Translations under genes and position numbers: made by a program | Shown: positions 47,591 to 57,504 of the stretch, one piece after another | How positions within the stretch are numbered: the first letter of the stretch is position 1 | Layout: every line of letters begins with the position of its first letter | The notes under the pieces: model-generated | Database searches by the model: none | The model's input: the letters and a program-made list of their open reading frames with translations, nothing else | What the model was told of the DNA's origin: nothing | Source of the DNA: Pachyseris speciosa | Lineage: Eukaryota; Cnidaria; Anthozoa; Scleractinia; Pachyseridae | Reading direction: 5' to 3' | Assembly (NCBI GenBank): GCA_016490735.1 | Contig: JAEMWC010000032.1 | Span: 533,501 to 597,500, forward strand | Length of the DNA stretch: 64,000 bases

Positions 47591-50500
47591 AAATAAAATA
47601 AATAAATAAAGGAACTACAGTGGTAATATGTCTGGTTACCTTACTGTTTTATAATCCATGCCATATAACTGGTTTTGGTAAGCCACAGTTGGTTGTACCA
47701 CGGACTGCAGTATTATTGTAGCTGAGATGGACTATAACATTTGTATTTGTCTGATTGCCTGTTTTGATGTATTTATTGTGATTTATTATGATTTTATTAC
47801 TATTGAACTCTGTATTATAACCGTCTGCTGCTCTGTCTTAAATAAGTTTTACTAAAGTTTCACTATTAAATAAAGTGGTTTTTTATAGGTTGAGATTTCA
47901 TACCAATCAGAAAGAGAGATTTCATACCAATCAGAAAGAGAGATTTCATACCATCAAAAGAGAGATTTCATACCATCAGAAAGAGAGATTTCATACCAAT
48001 CAGAAAGAGAGATTTCATACCAACCAGAAAGAGAGATTTCATACCAATCAGAAAGAGAGATTTCATACCATCAGAAAGAGAGATTTCATACCAATCAGAA
48101 AGAGAGATTTCATACCAATCAGAGAAGAGAGATTTCATACCAATCAAAAAGAGAGATTTCATACCAATCAGAAAGAGAGATTTCATACCAATCAGAAAGA
48201 GAGATTTCATACCAATCAGAAAGAGATTTCATACCAATCAGAAAGAGAGATTTCATACCAATCAGAAAGAGAGATTTCATACCAATCAGAAAGAGATTTC
48301 ATACCATCAGAAAGAGAGACCTTTCATAATAGATTCCTCAGTGTTAAGTACAGGGTACCTTTGGAATTATAAATTAATTATTTCATTTTGTTTTATATTG
48401 TACATGCTGTTTTATTTGATGTTACTCAATCAAAGACAAGTTTAAGAGATGAAATGTTAATTATAATCTTCATTTAAATTTAATCAAGTGTAGTACTAAA
48501 CAGTGTGAAAGGAATGTTAATCTGCAAAGCCAGGTCTGGTTTTTGAAGAAAGTATAATCCTTTACTTCTGTTGGAACTCATTTGTCGTCTTTCTAAAGTG
48601 CAACATTTTTTCTTGTTAGCCAAATGTTACTATGATTGTAGGTGGTGATGCAAAAATTAAACTGAATGAACATATTTTCAGAACTTTGTTTAGCTAATTT
48701 TCAATTCAACCAGACAATGTAAAAGTTGGAGATATGAGACCACAGCATTAATGTGAAAAGTGGTTGGTGTAAGCTGATTGTTTAGATTTAGAACTCTGGA
48801 GGAGGAGCAGGTAGATGAGTCAAATTTGGGAGTTTTTCAAAATATTTTAATATCCCATATGCTCTGAAAATAATGCACAGGCTAATTCCAAATGAAATAG
48901 CTATGTTTTCAGTAATTTATCAATGATTGTTTATATCAGGAGCTGAAAATGTTTCTATGCTGTACACAATGATGATTGCCCAATAAAATAAATGATTGGT
49001 CAGTGATATGAGGGTGGAGCAAAACGTTTCTGTTATATGTAATGTTTAATTTTGTGTAAAAACAGAAAAATGAAGAGATTGTTGATTTTAGGTGTTATGA
49101 TCTAAGTTTACTAATTGCCAGTTTTATTGTTATTATTATTTGGTTAGTTTTTTTTTTCTAATTCCTTGATTTCAACATTTTTCATTGACAAACACAGTCA
49201 TCTCCTAACACTGTTTGACAGGACAGTGCTGTAAAATTCTATATAATGATATAGCATCACTAAACTTTTAAGTACCAGAAAGATTTTTTCAGTATGGCAT
49301 TCTTTTGATTTGTTTATATAAATACCAGCCAATCATTACTTGATATGCCAGACTCAACAAAACATTAAATTGCCATGAAGTAGGAACAGTTAATTCAAAG
49401 TGCCATTTTGAAAAGCTACTATGAAATCAAGACAAGCATGAGTCGACATAGATCAACTGCAGTGTACCACAGACATTACACAGGTCAATTTCTTAATTAG
49501 TTTATCTTTTCAATTACAGGCATTACACAGGTCAATTTCTTTAGTATTATCTTTTTAATTTTGGAAATGTTTAAGGCAGTTTTAAAAAGAAAACTTGAGC
49601 AATGAGGTTGTTTTTTTTTTCCTTTCATATTAAATTATAGAGTGTGTCAATCCCATGAGTAGATTGAACCAGTTGCATAAGACCCCTAAACACAATGAAG
49701 GATGTTTTTTGTGTCAAAGTGTTTAAAGTACATTATTGGGGAAGACCAGATGGCATTCTCTGTTTATTGACACTCTATTTGCATAATGATATTATACCCT
49801 TTCATTATATCTCTCACTTAGTATGCGCGCTGTGATTGGTCAATTTTGCAGGCCATATTCTATGGTACTGCTCGCTTGACTTCAACTAGTTTTTCCTTTC
49901 TGTGAGCCAGATTAACCTCAGAGATATAATAAATATCTTACTAACCTTGTTTTCTCGGTCCATACTGTAAGTTACGGATCCTCGTTTCTTCCCATTAATT
50001 TATGGCACTTTGCACTTGGGCCATAAATCAATGGGGTAAAACTTGGTCCGTAACTTACAGTACAGACTTTGAACTCAGTTAGTAAGAGGTATGTATTCCC
50101 ATTCAATGCCATTATCATTTTGCTTCTACTGTTTCTTGCTGACTGATTTTTTACAATGATTTTTTTGATAGACATTCACAAGCCTACTTTCCTTTGCTTT
50201 TTTGGGAGCTAAAATGGGAGCTAAAATCAGTTTCTTCATTGCATGCTTCTACCCATTCAGTTTGCAATGGGAGATATTGCTGTTCACAAATAATGGACTT
50301 TTTCTTTTTACACGTGAAAGCCTTTTAACTATATTTTTTTAGGAAAAAAATCAGTATTTCTGTTCTCTCAAAATCTGTCAATATCATTTATTATTTGGAT
50401 GTTTTTTTTATTGATTTATTCTGTTATAGATTCAGCCACTTGTAATCATTCCATCAAGCATCTTTAAATACTTTTCTTTATAAATGGAATACTATACCAA

Positions 50501-53500
50501 GGGAAATGTTTAGTATAAGTGGCTTTTTTCTTTTCCTTCAAAAGGTTCAGGAGTATTCTCTCCAATTGGCAGCAATGCGTCTGCAGTTACCAGTAGCCAG
50601 TCCCTGCATCCTGCAGCTGGAGTGCCAGCAGCAAATACCAGTGCATCTGATTCACCAAGGACACTGGGTATAACAACAGCAACTGCAACAACTCCCTCTT
50701 CCTGGCAAAATGCAAGAGCATCGTCAAGATCTTTGACAGAGTTTAGCTCTTCTAAGGATCGTGCACATGAGGGTATGTCAAAATCCTACTCAGATACCAA
50801 GCTTGTTACAAATAACAAACCTGCACCTGATGTGACCAGTAGTGGAAGCCTGGTACCAGGTGCTACCAGGCACCAGTCTACAGGGGATCAATCGTCAGTG
50901 AATTCACATGGTATGGATACAAATGGAGATGACAGACAAGCCTTCAGTGTTTTTTACCCCACACAGAAGGCTCTAGGACATCACAAGGGTCATATGTAAG
51001 TAACATTTGGAGGCTACTGGTACATTAGAGAGGCTTTCAATTGAGTGTTGAAAGTAATTTATTATGGTTTTGCTTTGGCTTTGCATTGCTTCGCTCTGTG
51101 ATTGGCCAGCGAAACTTGCGCCACTTTCTCAACCAATGACAAGCAAAACCAATTATTATTGATTGTGACTTGTACGCATGTATTTTCCCGCACTTTGTGT
51201 CGGTTACGTGTAATTCAAATTCTGATTGGTTTGTTGCACTGTTTTGGTCTGTTGTGATTGGCTGGAGTAATTGCTTTGGTTTTGGTTTTATGACACTCAA
51301 TTGAAAACTGCTCTAAAAGTGAATCACTTTCTATAGCTCAACCCACTGGTAACTTTTTAGCATTGCAATTAAGGCATTTGTAACAGCATTCCATCTCACC
51401 CTAAATACAAGTGTTGACTTTGAAGCACTGTTCGCGCAGTTGAGAGTTTGTGCTTTAGATGCTATTGTGCTACTGACAGTAAAAACCTGCAACTAAGAAC
51501 CTGAAAATTAAGAACCTGTTAGCCTAGAATTTGGATTTTATACCCCCTATAAACAAGAACCTATTTAGCCTAAAAATTGAAAACAGGTTATTATTTTCTA
51601 AAATCATATTTATTTAGTACATTACAGCTGCAGTGCAAGAATCCTATTTGAAGAAAAAAGCAGATTCTCATTACTGTAAAAATGAGTTTTTTAATAGAAA
51701 ATAGGCCAATAACCATCTTGTTTTGCAGCTGAGTTTTATTTGCTTTTCTCCAGAATTAAGAACCTTTTTTAAGAACCTAGTAAGTAGCCTAAAATATTAT
51801 TGTGTTAACTACCATTTATATAAGAACAACCTGTTTAGGCTACTTCCCAAAAATGTAGGTTCTTAGTTGTGGGTTTTTACTGTATTAGCTCCTTGAAGTC
51901 ATTGAACCTGTGACCCAGAAAGAGACGTTAAAAAGACCTATTCAGCTCTCTTAAACCAGTGTACTAAAAAACTGAATCAGACCAAAAGCAGGCAGTTTAT
52001 TTTCAACAGTGGAAGTTATTTTGAAAGGTAAGTCCAAAATAAAGGCAAAGGAAACACAGAGACAAAACAACAACAATTACAACTTTATTACCCATGAAAA
52101 AGTTTACAAGTAATAAATTAAAGTGAACTAAAAAGGAAAAAGGAAATATTTCACCCTACACGGTGTAATTATTTGCTAAAGTATCTAAACATTTGATTTG
52201 ATTATGCAAGTGTCCACCTCAGAAACTTAGGAGAATAATCCTTTACGTAAACAGGGGTGTTCATGGTGTCCAGCAAAGTAGTTTCCCTTTTTGGAGAGAG
52301 ATGGAAGAAGCGTCTGGAAAGATCGTAGACAGCTGGGGATTTGAAAGGTTGTAACCACTGAGTTAAAATCAAGAAGGATGATTGGAATTTAATTTACTAT
52401 TATGTTTACAATGACTCTGTCATATTCTATAATTATAGCACCACTTGGATCACCCTTGCCGATCAGGAGCCATCAAATGGAACAGGACCAGGTGGCCAGT
52501 TCACAGATGGAAGAGAATCAAGTAAAGGTTAGAAACAGCATTGGGTTGTTAGATGCAATAACTCCAATGGTTCACATTAACTGCTGAGTGTCAGGTTTTC
52601 CTGGGATTTCTGCGCTACACTTTTGTTTTGTATCAAAACGATCTGATAAAGCTGGCCTTTCATGCTGTGGTGTAACAGTATGTGTATTTCTCCATCCTAA
52701 AACTTACTGTCCCTGGAAAGTGTTTGTGTTTGAGAATTAAGCAAAAGCAGCTCATTAACTACTTGTAATAAAGTTTTGTTTCGGAGTTCTTTTCAGATAA
52801 TTGGAAAGAAAAAAGAAAAAGAAAAACAGACTCAAAGGAGCTGTGCAATACCATCAGTGAGAACATTTAATTTGGAACACTTTTCTGTGGACTCAGACAC
52901 TTGTCCATAGGACAGTGGCAATGATAGTGGCTCTACCTAGGGGTAACAACCTGTGAAACTCATGAATGACATAGAACAAAGGAAACAAAGCATTCTAAGC
53001 AAGAACATACAGAAAACAATGGCTTATATTTAACAAAGAAAACCTTACTAATGTAAACCCATGATTGTTCACTTGTTTGAACAGTTTGTTCATGAAGAGA
53101 GCATTAGCCATTTGTTGCAACAACACTGAACAGGTCTCCTGTCACAAGTGATAATAATATCTGAAGTCCTCAATCACTTCTTTGTAACTTATCCATTACC
53201 TTTTGTGTTGAATTAAAATCTTACTGTGTACCATCAGAACTGTCAATAACGTTTATAACTATTAATGTAGCTACATAATATTTAAGCTGTTACTGAACAG
53301 CAAGCATGTAAACTTTAGTTAAGATGAACTTACAGTGGTTGTAACTAGTTGTGAGGCTTATACCCATTTTGTTATGTGTGGCCATTGGTTCATGGCTGAA
53401 TTCCCTCAGTGGGACCTCAATGTTTTCTAGTGATTTTGGCTTTTTTGGTTCATTCTACTCACAGATCCAAACATTTGTTGTGGATGTATTGCTCATTAAT

Positions 53501-56267
53501 ATAAATCTACTAACATGTTATCACAAATGCCATTCTCTCATTGCCTATGCTACTGACTCGCTATTTGGTCTGTGATAGATAGTGAGTAGTGGACAACTGT
53601 CAACAAAGCAAGGACCACTTCTTTCACAAGCAGATTTATACTAATTTACTGTATTTTAAAAACAATGAGGTTATTTGCTCTTGATTTCTATGCATGATAG
53701 CTGATTCAGGCTGTACCCTATTCAGCTATCAAGCGATGGAAATATTGAGCTCGTAATCTAATTGTTACGCATAAAATGTGGCTCAAAACTTAATAGCAGC
53801 CCTTCCTGGGAGTGAAAAGTTTTTAATCTCACAGTAGTGATATCCTGTTTCAGTGTCACCCTTGCAAAGCTTAATATTTGACAGTCTGAAACTCTGCACA
53901 GATCCTTTACCAAGCGGAGCAGTTGGCATGGCAACCTCTGCTGAATGTGCTCCTGATGCGGCTGGTGCTGTGGGTAATGCAGGAATGTTGCCATTTCAAG
54001 TACAGTTCATTAAAAACTTGATTGATGAATCACTGGACGAATTTAGGTATGAAACACGTGGCTCATTTAGGAAGTACCAACAGCCTTGGGTTAGTTTGGA
54101 TTTTTAAACAACTTAACATGGATTCCACTCTGTTATGTCTCTGCTCCATTGTAGATCACAGTAGAAACAGACCTAGGGGTACGTAAGGCTAGAGCAAGGG
54201 TGTTTTTTATTTTTTTTACAAGCTTTTTGTGTCACGCATAATCTTTAACTGAACAGATGTATGGCAGAGTGGAATGTACCTTTGAGTTGTTTTTAATCAT
54301 TCAAACTTTTCCCTGGCTGGGCTTTTCAACTGAGCATTGTACAACCAACATCAAAGTAATTATTTGGCCAGTTACAACAGATGTAAACTGTGCAACTATC
54401 CACTCAGGATTCAAAGCAGATACATGGTATCTGCATTAAGCAATGAAATGTTCATAGAAGCAAGTTGTGATTGATTTCAGTTTTGCTTCTCGCTGGTTGA
54501 AAAAGTCCCAAAAGTTTTGATGCAAAAACCTAAGTGAATACAAACACAACACTCGATTGAATATTACTCTTTATCATATGACTGGCTCTTTCAGTGGTCA
54601 AGATGAATCAATTCTCCTCTTTTGATTGGCTACCCGTGAGGTCAAGATGGAGCCATCTTGACCTCTCGGGATAGCCCGTTCGTCCCGCGTTTTACTGTCT
54701 CTTTATAGCATCCTTTAAGTCATATAATAAATCCTTTATTGACCAAGCTTGTTCGGTTAAGATGGCGGGATATTGGCCTCGTACTTTTTTTGCGTGTTTA
54801 TGGACCAAGACTTCGTCTCGGTCCATAAACATGCAAAAAAAGAACTTGGCTAATATCCCGCCATCTTGACCTCACGCTTAGCCAATTTAACCCATATATA
54901 TTATTATCAAGTGCTACATGTCATTATTTTAAAAAATTAAAATTTATATTGGAGAAGTTATAATTTGTAATTATTTATTTTTAAATATATTTACTGATAG
55001 TTCCATTGTAATTGTTTTTATTCTGTTCACTGGAAGTGCTCTTATGTAGGCCAGTAGTAACCATTAGTTTTTTGGGCTTCTTTCTTCAACAGACTTGTAA
55101 AACCCTGGAATACTACTTGCAAACTAGCCTCCCCTGACAAATTCTCTAGCCTGAGTATCTTAAAGAATTTTTTGTGTGCTACCTATTTTAGCTTATTGGA
55201 CACCACTTTTGATATAGATGTACCATGCACAGGCCTGGTTGCTCTCTTGTAACTGCCTGTGTCACCACTCGTAATTTTTCGTAATTTCATTAGTTTCTTT
55301 TTATTGTTATTTTATTAGATTTCACTTTGCCTGGGGTTGCGCCTCCCATGGGTCACATGTCCCATTTGCACTGATTATTATATAAAAACCAATAAAGCTG
55401 AAGTAATGATAATTTTGCACGGGGTCCAATCACAGAGTGAAGCAATGCAAACCAAAGAAAATGCAATTTCCTTTCAATGTTCAATTGAGAACTGTTCTAA
55501 TCTACAATAAAAACTTATGGCACATAAGTTTGCAAAGCATTTATTCAACTGAAGATGGTGTTTGATTTCAAGACAGTTAAGGCTCATTTCCCATGGAATT
55601 TTCCACAGGCTAGCCATTTATATTTACTAATTCCCTAAATGTGTACTTGATTCTTTGTCATGTCACTACTAACTTCAGCTGTCTTCTGTATGTATTCATG
55701 ATAACAGCATCACCAAAGCCAATTTTTGACTCAATCCCTGCTTTTCAGCCCACAGATGAGGTTCTCACTATGGCAGTTTCTGACAGCTTTCTCTATACCT
55801 CCAGCAAGTCTGATTATCCCAGTAGTTTTTTTTAATTTAACAATCTTTTATTTCACAACATGACTTACAAGCTAAATAGTCACCCTACTAATGCTACATT
55901 ACTAGCTAGCATTACATCTACATCTACATCTACTTAGTACTACTATGGCAAAATTCACAGCTTTCCTATCTAAGCCATTTTAAAATATAGACAAGTAATC
56001 TGTACGAGAAGAAGACTACTGTTTGTAGTGATCGGGTAAGACGAAGGAAGGCAAGTACACGCATTCACTCTCAGGTGTAATTCACTGTAATCTCTTTTAT
56101 GGATGATCATGTTACATTGGTAGTAAATCATTAAATCACGTGTCAATGATGTAATCGCTACACTGTTTACTATTTTCAAATATTTCTTTTTGTCCCGGGG
56201 ATATTTAAGTTTTTAAAATACATAAATTAGCCAAGTGATGTCATATACTTAAAACCGAATTTTGATC

Positions 56268-56309
<42 letters not shown>

Positions 56310-57465
56310 GTACTTGATTCTTTGCAGTAAGATTCTACTAGGTGTGCTCCACAGTATGAGCTTACCTGTTTTGTTACCATGGCAACATACTAGGTTCCAG
56401 ACCTCCCTGGTGTTAAGTGCTTTGCTGGCCATATTTGGCATTCTGTTTTGATATTTGCCAATGGTGCCTCATCTGCATAATCCAGCAAGCATTTAAAATT
56501 TATATGCTTGGTAGGTAGAGTAGAGTTTGAAAATCAGTTAGAGCTGAAAATCACTAAAATATTGAAATCAGGTTGGAGGGAACTGGGAAAAAACGTGAGT
56601 TGCCATGGTAACCGATTTTTTTTATAGCCATAGGTGTGTTGCCTGTACAACTATCAGCCTACCAAGTTTCAATGGTCTCTGCTGCAAATTGACTGAGATA
56701 GCTCTATTTGTATACTTGATATAATGTATTGGGTTGAGACTGTGACATCATCAGTCATCTCATTTGCATATTTTACACATTTTCAAACTTAAATATCCCC
56801 GGAATCAATGCAGATAATCTCTCCTGGAGTTCTATGGGATAAACCTAAAAATTCAAGGTTTAAAAATTTGATCATAGTAGCAGAAGAGATAACAGTTAAA
56901 ATACGAATAAGATATGAATAAATAAGTAGCTAAATACAAATATATACAGCTAAATAAAATAGATACAGTAAGCGTTTTAAAACCTATTACTAGATCATCC
57001 TAGTAGTGATTTGGGCCTAGCAGAGGCCTCTTTTCTTTGTATTCAGCATGCAGAGAGAAAAGAGACCTCTACCATGGGTCAAAACGGTCTTTGAATGAGC
57101 CGCCTGCGGCAGTCGTGGACGTAGGTTTTAAAACACATGCTCCTTGTATTGTTGTTTGAAATGTGTCATCTGATCATGTGCTAAAAGTATCACGTGATTC
57201 TTCGGTCGCTAAGAAACCACGTCGCATGCTCAACACAGACCGCTTTGACCTGTGGCAGGTGTCTTTTCTCCCGCTCACTGAATACAAGGAAAAGAGGCCT
57301 CTGGTAGCAGGGAAACTCAAAACAAAAGAAATCAACCGTGCATCATATCCTTTTGTTTCTGTTTCTTGAATTGTTGGGAAACTTCATAAGCAAATCCTTT
57401 GGATCCTAGCTTTCTAATCGCAAAGTAAGTGCAGAACTTCATTTCTGACACCATTTCCAGTCTAT

Positions 57466-57504
<39 letters not shown>

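Larger units (their letters stand above)
46717..50544 (+). other. NEDD1 intron 9
   Basis: Contains the rest of the duplication, the 24-bp minisatellite and a small palindrome at 49960-50066. The stretch 48400-49950 is AT-rich without recognised features. Confidence 0.65.

Noticed and set aside
47886..48322. Regular repeats resembling a CRISPR array or a repeat protein
   Set aside because: Units are directly adjacent with no unique spacers, the context is a metazoan intron, and shortened units break the frame.
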